Of a DNA stretch of 64,000 nucleotides, positions 42,222-50,066 are shown piece by piece. The notes under the pieces are model-generated. The model ran no database searches. It was not told where the DNA came from and worked only from the letters and a program-made list of their open reading frames with translations. Source of the DNA: an uncultured Lachnospiraceae bacterium (GTDB taxonomy: Bacteria; Bacillota; Clostridia; Lachnospirales; Lachnospiraceae); assembly GCA_946546945.1 (NCBI GenBank), contig CAMNOU010000007.1, positions 1 to 64,000 of the forward strand. The letters are read 5' to 3'. The stretch's first letter is position 1. Every line of letters starts with the position of its first letter. The translations under genes and the position numbers were made by a program.

Positions 42222-42313
42222 GATCATACATGTAAATAAGCCTCATAAAACTATGAGGAATTACCGCAGACATATACATACCTTCACTATGCATCGTAGT
42301 ATGAAGAATATAA

Positions 42314-42494
42314 GTTATAAGCAGGTCTCCTGGCTTGTGAGCAATCTCTTTTCTGGCCTTCCCGATTTCTCAGTGGCATAATGAAAAAAAAGTATTCTCA
42401 GATACAGTTGCGGGACAGCACAGGATTCGAACCTGTTTCCCTTTTCACAGCATGGAAATTACAGTCGTTTCTGCAATTTATGCTGACTTATAAC
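42314..42494 (-). promoter_or_regulatory. cobalamin riboswitch 2 (aptamer)
   Basis: P1 is GTTATAAG (42494-42487) with CTTATAAC (42321-42314). Core blocks: GGGAAACAGGTTCGAATCCTG, GTCCCGCAACTGTA, GCCACTGAG, GGGAAGGCC and AGCCAGGAGACCTGC. A TATAAT near 42513-42508 is the likely -10. Controls the second importer operon by termination. Confidence 0.95.
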
Positions 42495-42819
42495 CATTTT
42501 TATGATAATTATAATATTACAGGATAATCTTCACTGACTTTTGTGTTTTTTTCAGTTTTTTATAAATAATATGTACTGATCCTGCATTTTCCGTGAAGGA
42601 TCCATGAGATACGGACTCTTCTGTTTTTTGTATTTATCGTAATTTATTACCATATCTTCTTTTTCTTTTCTTCAGAGACTTGTCATTTTGCAGACAGCAA
42701 ACAGAAATTATTTCCAAATTCAGATGGTTTTTTCTCATTATCGAACCTCCGGATTCTTTATAGTATAGCTATCGACAACATATTTTTACTAGTTTACGAA
42801 AAGGAGGACATTTGGAAAA
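42495..42819. other. divergent intergenic region between riboswitch 2 and a UroD-type gene
   Basis: AT-rich. Holds the putative -10 of the riboswitch transcript (42508-42513) and a small GATCCT/AGGATC hairpin near 42578-42602. The leader of the plus-strand methyltransferase has AAGGAGG at about 42801-42807. No clear plus-strand promoter and no gene seen. Confidence 0.5.
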
Positions 42820-43836
42820 ATGGAAAAAATGAACATGATGAAATGGGTCGATGATATCATTGCAGCAGAGCAGAAAAAGGGGTTTCTGGTTCTCTCCTTC
42901 CCCGCCATCCAGAAAATGGGTATTACGGTTCAGGAACTGATCGCATCCAGCGATCTGCAGGCACAGGCAATGAAGATCGTTGCAGATCTCACGCCCGATG
43001 CTGCCGCCGCGGTCAGCATGATGGACCTGTCTCTGGAAGCCGAGGCATTCGGCTCCACGATTCATTTTTCAGATGATGAAGTTCCTACTGTCATCGGAAG
43101 TATTGTCAATTCTGAAGAAGAAGCGGAAGCGCTGCAGGTTCCGGAGATTGGCGCCGGCCGTACGCAGATTTATATCGACGCGATTGAAAAAGCCGCGAAG
43201 GAAATCACAGACCGTCCCGTTTTCGCCGGTGTCATCGGGCCGTTCTCTCTGGCAGGCAGATTGATGGATGTCTCCGAAGCAATGATCTACTGTTACGATG
43301 AACCGGATATGGTTCATCTGATCCTGGAGAAAGTAACCGCGTTTCTTATCAAATATATCAGCGCGTATAAAGCTGTCGGCGCAAACGGCGTTGTGATTGC
43401 CGAGCCTCTGGCCGGTCTTCTCTCTCCGGATCTTGAGGAAGAGTTCTCCTGTGAATATATGAAAAAAATCGTAAATGCCGTACAGGATGACTCGTTCCTG
43501 GTCGTTTATCACAACTGCGGCAACTGTACGATTCAGCAGATCGATTCCATTGCGCAGAACGGATGCCGTATGCTTCATTTCGGAAACGCGATCAACATGG
43601 CTGAGATGATGCCTCATATTCCTGAAAACATCGTCGCAATGGGCAACGTGGATCCGGCAAGCCGCTTCCGCAACGGCACCCCCGAATCTGTCAGAGAATC
43701 CACCCTGGATCTTATGGAAAAGTGCGCATCCTACAAGAATTATGTACCTTCTTCCGGATGTGATATTCCTCCGCTTTCTCCATGGGAGAATATAATGGCA
43801 TTCTTCGAGGCACTGGATCTGTATTACCAAAGATAA
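42820..43836 (+). CDS. MtaA/MtbA-like UroD-family methyltransferase
   Basis: 338 aa. The zinc site pattern is HxC in VYHNCGNCT, with the later Cys in SSGCDIPPLSPWEN and the family block AMGNVDPASRFRNGTPESV, all as in methylcobamide:CoM methyltransferases. In a bacterium without coenzyme M the acceptor could be tetrahydrofolate or a thiol; not determined by sequence. ATG at 42820 lies 12 bases from AGGAGG, a long spacing; a second ATG is three codons on. Monocistronic, with a terminator 30 bases after the stop. Confidence 0.85.
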   Translation: MEKMNMMKWVDDIIAAEQKKGFLVLSFPAIQKMGITVQELIASSDLQAQAMKIVADLTPDAAAAVSMMDLSLEAEAFGSTIHFSDDEVPTVIGSIVNSEEEAEALQVPEIGAGRTQIYIDAIEKAAKEITDRPVFAGVIGPFSLAGRLMDVSEAMIYCYDEPDMVHLILEKVTAFLIKYISAYKAVGANGVVIAEPLAGLLSPDLEEEFSCEYMKKIVNAVQDDSFLVVYHNCGNCTIQQIDSIAQNGCRMLHFGNAINMAEMMPHIPENIVAMGNVDPASRFRNGTPESVRESTLDLMEKCASYKNYVPSSGCDIPPLSPWENIMAFFEALDLYYQR

Positions 43837-43861
43837 AACGCATTCCTCTGCCATTTTCAAC

Positions 43862-43906
43862 CAAAAAAGCCATGTCAGGCCGTTCGGTCCCGACATGGCT
43901 TTTTTA
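43862..43906. terminator. bidirectional terminator between the convergent methyltransferase and HyuA-like genes
   Basis: AGCCATGTC (43868-43876) pairs with GACATGGCT (43892-43900); A-run before and T-run after. Confidence 0.88.
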
Positions 43907-43908
43907 AG

Positions 43909-45891
43909 TCAGATAATACTTCCGTAAACGGTTACAGTCACGGTTCCTCCGGACAGGAACAAAGAGGAATAGAACATATCTTCTTTTTTCTCAACGTTTA
44001 CTTTGTGTGTAATCTCTCCCCGGGCTCCCCGCTCTTTTGCGATCTGTTCCGCTTTAACCAGAAGATGTTTTTCCACGATGCTGACGGCATCGTCAAATTC
44101 ATCCCTGCTGTCACGTACGCCGTCGAGGAAGAAACAATACCCCGGATTTTCCATGGCAGAACGGTACACAATCTCGAGCTGCTGTTTTACGACCACACGT
44201 CCGGCCAGTGTGCCGATGGCATTTGCCACCATGGCATGCTTCGGCAGGATCGCTCTTGTGTGGAGTTTTTCTGCTACTCTGTCCATGAAAATGTGAGAGG
44301 GTCCGCCGACACCGATGATCGGCATATGGCTGCAGAAATCTGTGTGGAACAGATCTTCTGTTTCATTATCATACAGGTGAGACAGCAGTTTCCTGATCTC
44401 ATCCGGGATACCCTCCCGGTAAACCGGCCCGCCTCTCTCGATCAGGATCCGCTGAATATTGACAGTCAGTTTTTTGACAAAAGCATCATACACCAGATCA
44501 GGAATCTTTTCACTGTCCAGTCCGGAAACTTTCCCCATGATCTTTACCGCGTCAGCGGCACTTTGTGTATGATAGCCGTTAAAATCACCCCTGATATGCA
44601 TCATATCGGTGGGTGTGAGTCCAAAGCGCTTGACAATCTCAGCGGCTTCCAGCGGCGCTACATTCTGATCGAACCGGAATTTATCGCCCACGTTCCTGGC
44701 TTCTTCGATCAGTAACGGTCCTTCTTTGAGAGCCTTGCAAAAAGAACGCTCCCATTCGGTGGCCGGCTCCTCCGGGGTAATCTCTCTTTGAAGAACGAAG
44801 CCCTCATACGGATTCTTCTCAAAGTAATATTTTCTGCCCGCGAGTTCCCCGATCCGTTCTGCCAGTTCCGGATACTGTGCCGTAATCATGGAGACCGGGA
44901 TCACGCGGTAATCCTCCAGAAAGACCTGCTTTCCCTCATAATGTACAGCACTGTCCCCTCCCAGTCCGAAGGTATCAATGAACATTCCCTTGACAAAGGT
45001 CTTCCATCCGTTGATCTTAATACCGTCATCTACCGTCACAGCCGCATCGTCTCTCAGGATCGCAATATCCGATGTCGTGCCGCCAATATCTACGATGAGA
45101 GCATCTTTTTCCTCGCACATCCAGGCACCTCCCAGCGCACTGGCTGCAGGTCCGCATAAAAGCGTCTCCACCGGATGTTCCAGGGCAAACGCTTCATTCA
45201 TCAGCGTGCCGTCGCTTCGGACAATATAGACCGGCACCGATATTCCCAGATTCGAAAGAACCTTCTTTACCGAATCCAGAAATGCCTGTATGACCGGAAT
45301 CAGGCGGACATTCAGAAAGGTACCGGCTCCTCTTCGGATAATATTCAGATCAGAAAAAAGCGCGCTTCCGCAAACGACCGGTACGGAATAACGCCCGGAC
45401 AGTCTTTTTTTCGCTTCTTCCTCAAAAGCATTGCCTCTCTGGGGATACATCTGTACGATTCCGATTGCTTCCGCCCCCTCAAAGACTCCCTCTTCGATCA
45501 TCTGCTCCAGGGCGTCCCAGTCCGGCGGCACGGGATCGACATAGCCTCCCTCGGGATATCCGTCGATCACGAGCACATCATCCAGGCTTTCAAATCCATA
45601 TTCTTTATAGACCTGATTCAGAACTTTTCTGTTCGCCCCGATGAAAAGAAGCTTTACTCTCCCGCCGCGGTTCTCCACACAGGCATTGGTAGCAAGGGTC
45701 GTTGACAGCGATACAAAGGCCACCTCTTTCAGCTGCTTTTGATCAAGTATGCGGATTGCAGCCTCGATGCCCTCCTCCAGACAATGCCGGGTCGTGAGCG
45801 TCTTCCCCGTTGAAAGGACCTCTCCCTTTACCGAATCATAAATGACAGCGTCTGTACAGGTACCTCCTGTATCAATCCCAAGTCCGACCAT
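43909..45891 (-). CDS. lone hydantoinase A/oxoprolinase-family ATPase
   Basis: 660 aa ASKHA-fold protein: GLGIDTGGTCTDAVIYD at the N-terminus, STTLATNACVENRGGRV, VETLLCGPAASALGGAWM, ALIVDIGGTTSDIAIL and GVGGPSHIFMDRVAEKL. HyuA proteins normally act with HyuB to hydrolyse hydantoin or oxoproline rings with ATP; no HyuB gene is in the window. It lies between two UroD-type methyltransferase genes and is divergent from one. In this setting it might be an ATPase activator or act on a methylated cyclic amide; both are guesses. Start ATG after GGAGGGAAG. Confidence 0.85.
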   Translation of the reverse strand: MVGLGIDTGGTCTDAVIYDSVKGEVLSTGKTLTTRHCLEEGIEAAIRILDQKQLKEVAFVSLSTTLATNACVENRGGRVKLLFIGANRKVLNQVYKEYGFESLDDVLVIDGYPEGGYVDPVPPDWDALEQMIEEGVFEGAEAIGIVQMYPQRGNAFEEEAKKRLSGRYSVPVVCGSALFSDLNIIRRGAGTFLNVRLIPVIQAFLDSVKKVLSNLGISVPVYIVRSDGTLMNEAFALEHPVETLLCGPAASALGGAWMCEEKDALIVDIGGTTSDIAILRDDAAVTVDDGIKINGWKTFVKGMFIDTFGLGGDSAVHYEGKQVFLEDYRVIPVSMITAQYPELAERIGELAGRKYYFEKNPYEGFVLQREITPEEPATEWERSFCKALKEGPLLIEEARNVGDKFRFDQNVAPLEAAEIVKRFGLTPTDMMHIRGDFNGYHTQSAADAVKIMGKVSGLDSEKIPDLVYDAFVKKLTVNIQRILIERGGPVYREGIPDEIRKLLSHLYDNETEDLFHTDFCSHMPIIGVGGPSHIFMDRVAEKLHTRAILPKHAMVANAIGTLAGRVVVKQQLEIVYRSAMENPGYCFFLDGVRDSRDEFDDAVSIVEKHLLVKAEQIAKERGARGEITHKVNVEKKEDMFYSSLFLSGGTVTVTVYGSII

Positions 45892-46212
45892 CTTCGCTTC
45901 CCTCCATCCCAAAACTGATCCATATCATAGAGATTATACCAGTATGGTTAAATAAAATTGAAAGTTTCTTTTTGTTTTTGGTAATTATTTCACCTTATAT
46001 TTTCACCAAAAACAGGATATTTTGCGGATACTTGCTTCAAAGAAGGGATCTCCGGACGATGTTTCCTGCTTTACAGGCGTTAATCCGCTTTCAAAAGCGG
46101 AACAAAACTCATAAATAACTAACACTTCATATGAAAAAAACTCCAATTTTTTTACCTGATTATGTTAAGATAATCTCAACAGAAATCATAAATGTATGAG
46201 GAGGAATATTCT
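45892..46212. other. divergent intergenic region, HyuA-like / UroD-type genes
   Basis: AT-rich, about 320 bases. A CCGCTTTC/AAAGCGG mini-hairpin lies near 46088-46105. On the plus strand GAGGAGGAA (46198-46206) precedes the methyltransferase ATG. No clear promoter, no gene and no known RNA seen. Confidence 0.45.
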
Positions 46213-47256
46213 ATGAATTCAATGGAAAGAATTGTCATGGCCATGAATCATCAGGAGCCGGACCGCGTACCCGTTTATCCGCTTCTGGCCGGTGTTTCCC
46301 GCCATCTGATCGGCGCGAACTGCCGCGAATGGTCAACGGATGCCGATACCTGTGTAAAAGGTCTTTTAAAGGCAAAAGAAGACTTTGATCTCGACTGTAT
46401 CGTAACTCTGATCGACCTGTCCCTGGAGTGTACCGCATGGGGCCAGGAGCTGATTTATCCGGACCATGAGGCTGCGCACCCGAATTATGACAATCAGGTC
46501 ATTGAGGATGAAGATGATTACGACAAAATCCAGTATGTAGATTTTCATACCTGCGAGCGTATGATGATGCACATCGACGTATGCAAAAAACTGGTGGAGG
46601 CTGCAAAGGGCGAATACCCGGTAATCGCTTTCGTATTCGGACCGCTCGGTATCCTCTCCATGCTCAGAAATCAGGAAGAAATGTACGTAGACTGCATCGA
46701 TCAGCCGGAAGCCGTTCATGACGCGGCCGGACGCATTACCCAGGTTCTGAAAGAATACTGCCATGAAATCATGCAGACCGGTGTTCAGGGAATCATGTTT
46801 GATACACTCTTTTCCTCCGGTTCCATTATGAGCAAAGATATGTGGGATGAACTGGAAGGTGAGTGGGTTCAGGAACTTGCCGAGCAGGTTCACGCAGAAG
46901 GCGGTATGGTCATGATCCACAACTGCGGCGGTAACATCTATTTTGATGCTCAGATCAACCGTATGCATCCGGAAGCCATCTCCTTCTTATATCCGCCTGA
47001 TGACTGCGCAGACTTTGTAGAATGCAAGGAAAAATACGGCGATAAGACGACCCTGATCGGATGCGTCGCTCCGACTACGGTTACCGTCGGCACCGAGGAA
47101 GATGTAGAGAAAGAATGCATCGCAAACATCGATATGATGGCAAAAGGCGGCGGTTTCATGCTGGCGACCGGCTGCGAGCTCATCTCTCCGGACGCTTTCC
47201 CGAAGGCAAGAAAAATGGTAGAAGTTGCAAAGACCTACGGCGTTTACAAGAAATAA
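46213..47256 (+). CDS. UroD-family methyltransferase (HxC type)
   Basis: 347 aa. N-terminal MERIVMAMNHQEPDRVPVYPL is the usual start of this family. The zinc motif is MIHNCGGNIY with the later Cys in LATGCELISPDAF, and GCVAPTTVTVGTEEDV replaces the GNVDP block. So the metal ligands are intact, and a corrinoid-dependent methyl transfer is expected. The ATG at 46213 is eight bases after GAGGAGG; an upstream in-frame ATG overlaps the binding site. Monocistronic with its own terminator. Substrate unknown. Confidence 0.85.
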   Translation: MNSMERIVMAMNHQEPDRVPVYPLLAGVSRHLIGANCREWSTDADTCVKGLLKAKEDFDLDCIVTLIDLSLECTAWGQELIYPDHEAAHPNYDNQVIEDEDDYDKIQYVDFHTCERMMMHIDVCKKLVEAAKGEYPVIAFVFGPLGILSMLRNQEEMYVDCIDQPEAVHDAAGRITQVLKEYCHEIMQTGVQGIMFDTLFSSGSIMSKDMWDELEGEWVQELAEQVHAEGGMVMIHNCGGNIYFDAQINRMHPEAISFLYPPDDCADFVECKEKYGDKTTLIGCVAPTTVTVGTEEDVEKECIANIDMMAKGGGFMLATGCELISPDAFPKARKMVEVAKTYGVYKK

Positions 47257-47262
47257 TACCTG

Positions 47263-47300
47263 CAAAACAGGGCTGTCAAACGACAGCCCTGTTTTTTCTG
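47263..47300. terminator. terminator between convergent UroD-type genes
   Basis: ACAGGGCTGTC (47267-47277) pairs with GACAGCCCTGT (47282-47292); six T follow on the plus strand, four on the minus strand. Confidence 0.9.
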
Positions 47301-47319
47301 CAGCAGTTCAAGTCTGCTG

Positions 47320-48312
47320 TTATGCGTTCTTCTGATAGATCTCACGTCCGTATTTGTTCACTTCTCCCATGTATACGAACCAGCGGTCCTCCATGGCCGG
47401 AATGTAATAAGGCACGAAACGGTTCTCCGGTTTGCAGTATCTGTCCATAACGCGATGGACTTCTTTGATGACGGTCTCAGGTGTTCCGTCCACCGAATCG
47501 ATCACACGGTTATCGATTCCGCCTGCCAGCGTGATTTTTCCATTATATTTTTCCAGCAGTTCATCCATATCATTCGCCACCATGAGAGGCTCAATGACAT
47601 CCACTCCGATTTCGATCAGGTCCGGAATGATCTGCATGATGTATCCGCAGGAATGGTGCATATAGATCATCCCGAGCTCATGGATGCGTTTCGCGTAACG
47701 CTCTTCGCATGGCTTGATGAACTCTCTCCACAGATCCGGATCCATGAACATGTTGTTGTTGGTTCCCCAGTCATCATGCATATGGATCACATCCGGATGA
47801 AGCTTTTCATATGCGATGTCGATACATTTCAGTTTATACTCACACATCGCCTCAAAAAACTCGTGCACCTCGTCCGGATACTCATAGAATGCGCAAAGTG
47901 CATTTTCCATGCCGATAATCTGATTCATTCGCTCAAACTGACCGGACAGCATCAGGCAGGAAATCACATGCTCGTCGCGATTACACTGCATTCCGTGCCA
48001 CATTCCATTGAAAATATCATCCAGCGGCATGAACTCCAGCGGCGGGAACTTTACATGTTCCTTCCATTCATCCATGTCATCGAACATTTTGTAGTCTTTG
48101 GCAACGGTATTGCCGTTCACGACCGGATTGGGACCCTGATTTGTCCACATAACGCCCCATGCATCCGGGCCTGTTCCGTATGGATCCGGCGGCATCGGGA
48201 AATAACGGTCTCCCGGGAAGACAATATCTTTCTGTGTCGTGTAGATCTCCGGTATAAAGTCAGCTTTCTCGCCCCGGTATAAAGCAAGCAATGCCTCTTT
48301 CGGTGTCTGCAT
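47320..48312 (-). CDS. UroD-family methyltransferase (HSC type)
   Basis: 330 aa. Contains YMHHSCGYIMQIIPDL as the metal motif and ITLAGGIDNRVIDSVDGTPETV, but lacks the C-terminal SGC seen in two of the other paralogues, having YYIPAMED there instead. It may use a different ligand or lack one. Start ATG after AGGAGGAAAC. It follows the LysR gene at 48438-49355 in the same direction with a palindrome between them, so it is a likely target of that regulator. Substrate unknown. Confidence 0.82.
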   Translation of the reverse strand: MQTPKEALLALYRGEKADFIPEIYTTQKDIVFPGDRYFPMPPDPYGTGPDAWGVMWTNQGPNPVVNGNTVAKDYKMFDDMDEWKEHVKFPPLEFMPLDDIFNGMWHGMQCNRDEHVISCLMLSGQFERMNQIIGMENALCAFYEYPDEVHEFFEAMCEYKLKCIDIAYEKLHPDVIHMHDDWGTNNNMFMDPDLWREFIKPCEERYAKRIHELGMIYMHHSCGYIMQIIPDLIEIGVDVIEPLMVANDMDELLEKYNGKITLAGGIDNRVIDSVDGTPETVIKEVHRVMDRYCKPENRFVPYYIPAMEDRWFVYMGEVNKYGREIYQKNA

Positions 48313-48422
48313 CGTATGTTTCCTCCTGTTCTGATACAAAGATTTCCTTTAAAAACGAGCCTTTTCGTATACTGTCATTATATCAGTCATCCTTCCCGGA
48401 AGGAAACAGTTCCTGTTTACAT

Positions 48423-48445
48423 AGTTGTAACCAAAAGTTACAACT
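48423..48445. promoter_or_regulatory. perfect 9-bp palindrome, candidate LysR operator
   Basis: AGTTGTAAC-N5-GTTACAACT, overlapping the LysR stop codon and about 110 bases upstream of the UroD-type start. It includes the T-N11-A arrangement of LysR sites. No T-run, so not a terminator. A TATAAT on the minus strand lies about 50 bases on. Confidence 0.5.
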
Positions 48446-49355
48446 GTCTGCATGTTTTCCTCTCCACCCTCTTCAGATCAAATTCCTCCGTCAGATCATG
48501 TACGATCTGCGCAAGTCCTTTCAGCCGGTTCTCTTTATGATAAATCAGTGCCGTGTGATAATGGATGGCTTCTCCGGGATAATCAAACCCCTTCATATGT
48601 TCCTGTTCCATATTGGAAAAAAACAGTGGGAACACCGCAAATCCTTCCGCCTGTCTGAGGAGCAGAAGAAGTGTTCCGAAGTTATCGACTTCCTTGATTT
48701 TTCTGCATGGTATATGATCATAAAAAAGCTCCCGGTCCGGAACGTTGTAATGATCGTGATCCATCGTCATTTTCAAAAAAGTTTCCTGTTTCATATCCTC
48801 CTGCGTAATTCTGTCGCGAAGCGCCCAGGGATGCTCCAGCCCTACGACGACCTTCACCGGGTGTTCCCCGAAGGAAAGGCACTCATAGCCAAACAGATCA
48901 TCCTGATCATGGGTATTGGTAAGCAGAATATCCAGCTTGCCGTCCATCAGCCTCCGGCGGCCCTCCGCCAGTTCGACCATGTTCAGGCTGATTTCGTAAT
49001 CCGGGTAAAAGGCCAGAAGGAACGAAACCAGCGGCGATACAATACTGTCCCTCGGCAGAGCGGAAAAGATGCCGATGTTGATCCGCTCTCTCGCATCCTT
49101 TGCCCTGCGCTTCAGGTCTGCGAGGGTATCATCATAGCGTTCCTGCAGCTGTCCGAGTTTTTCAAAGGCATAGCTTCCGAACTGTGTCAGTTTGATTCCC
49201 CGGCTGGAACGCTCAAAAAGATTTCCTCCCAGTTCCGCTTCCAGAAGTGTGATCTGTTTGGTCAGCGCTTGCGGTGAAATATATAATTGCTGTGCGGCCT
49301 TTGAAAAACTGTTCTCTTCCGCCGCCTTTAGAAAATATCTGATCTTCTGGTCCAT
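48438..49355 (-). CDS. LysR-family regulator at the end of the cobalamin operon
   Basis: 305 aa. HTH in residues 1-60 (YFLKAAEENSFSKAAQQLYISPQALTKQITLLEAEL in pieces) and an effector domain from about 90. It begins 13 bases after the cbiC stop, so it can be cotranscribed with the corrin genes, and precedes a UroD-type methyltransferase. This would tie methyltransferase expression to cofactor synthesis. Weak binding site GGAAAAG; a longer frame upstream overlaps cbiC in another frame and is not used. Effector unknown. Confidence 0.87.
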   Translation of the reverse strand: MDQKIRYFLKAAEENSFSKAAQQLYISPQALTKQITLLEAELGGNLFERSSRGIKLTQFGSYAFEKLGQLQERYDDTLADLKRRAKDARERINIGIFSALPRDSIVSPLVSFLLAFYPDYEISLNMVELAEGRRRLMDGKLDILLTNTHDQDDLFGYECLSFGEHPVKVVVGLEHPWALRDRITQEDMKQETFLKMTMDHDHYNVPDRELFYDHIPCRKIKEVDNFGTLLLLLRQAEGFAVFPLFFSNMEQEHMKGFDYPGEAIHYHTALIYHKENRLKGLAQIVHDLTEEFDLKRVERKTCRQL

Positions 49356-49368
49356 GTCTTTTCCATTT

Positions 49369-50043
49369 CTAGCCCTGCCAGCCTCTTCTGGCCGGGTCCA
49401 GCGCATCCACTGCTGTATACAAAAGAGCATTGCAGATGGCCGCCGCAACATTGCTTCCGCCTTTCCTGCCGAGCGCAACGATCGCAGGCACATCATATTT
49501 CCGGCAGGCTGCAAACACCTCTTCCTTGCTCTCCACAACGTTTACGAATCCAACCGGAACGCCGATGATCAGGGAAGGCCGCAGTCCTTCTTCCATCAGC
49601 TGCGTCAGGCGCATCAGGGCTGTAGGCGCATTGCCGATGGCAAAGACCGCATCCGGATATTTTTGTGCTCCGCGGGTCATGGAAGCAACCGCGCGTGTTG
49701 TTCCGTCTTTTTTTGCCTGTTCGGCAATTTCCGGATCGCTCATGAAACACATGACTTCTCCTCCGAGCTTTTTCAAAGACGGTTTGCTTACGCCGGCCAG
49801 CGCCATATTGGTGTCTGTGATAATGGGCGCACCGCCCGCCAGGCTTGCAATCCCGCGCCTGACAGCGTTTTCTGTAAATACCAGGTTTTTCGCGTAATCA
49901 AAATCCGCGCTGGTATGGATCACCCGCCGGATGACCGCTTCATTTTCTTCCGGCAGACAGATCCCCCTCTCCTGAAGTTCTTTTGTTATGATTGCCATGC
50001 TGGTACGCTCAATATCAGCCGGGAGTACATGTTTTGTTTCCAT
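49369..50043 (-). CDS. cbiC: cobalt-precorrin-8 methylmutase
   Basis: 224 aa. Moves the C11 methyl group to C12, giving cobyrinic acid. The catalytic His is in RRVIHTSADFDYA (about residue 43); further blocks are GGAPIITDTNMALAGVSK and VGFVNVVESKEE. Typical CbiC/CobH length. It follows cbiP by 23 bases. Nothing unusual. Confidence 0.95.
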   Translation of the reverse strand: METKHVLPADIERTSMAIITKELQERGICLPEENEAVIRRVIHTSADFDYAKNLVFTENAVRRGIASLAGGAPIITDTNMALAGVSKPSLKKLGGEVMCFMSDPEIAEQAKKDGTTRAVASMTRGAQKYPDAVFAIGNAPTALMRLTQLMEEGLRPSLIIGVPVGFVNVVESKEEVFAACRKYDVPAIVALGRKGGSNVAAAICNALLYTAVDALDPARRGWQG

Positions 50044-50066
50044 GAAATGCTCCTTTCCTTCTTGAT

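Noticed and set aside
42408-42440. A tRNA-like T-arm (GGTTCGAATCC) on the minus strand
   Set aside because: It is the P3/L-type core of cobalamin riboswitch 2; no acceptor or anticodon arms surround it.
33717-48312. UroD-family genes read as haem biosynthesis uroporphyrinogen decarboxylases (hemE)
   Set aside because: Their metal-ligand motifs and the corrinoid protein, RACo and DUF2284 neighbours fit methyltransferases; no haem branch genes accompany them.
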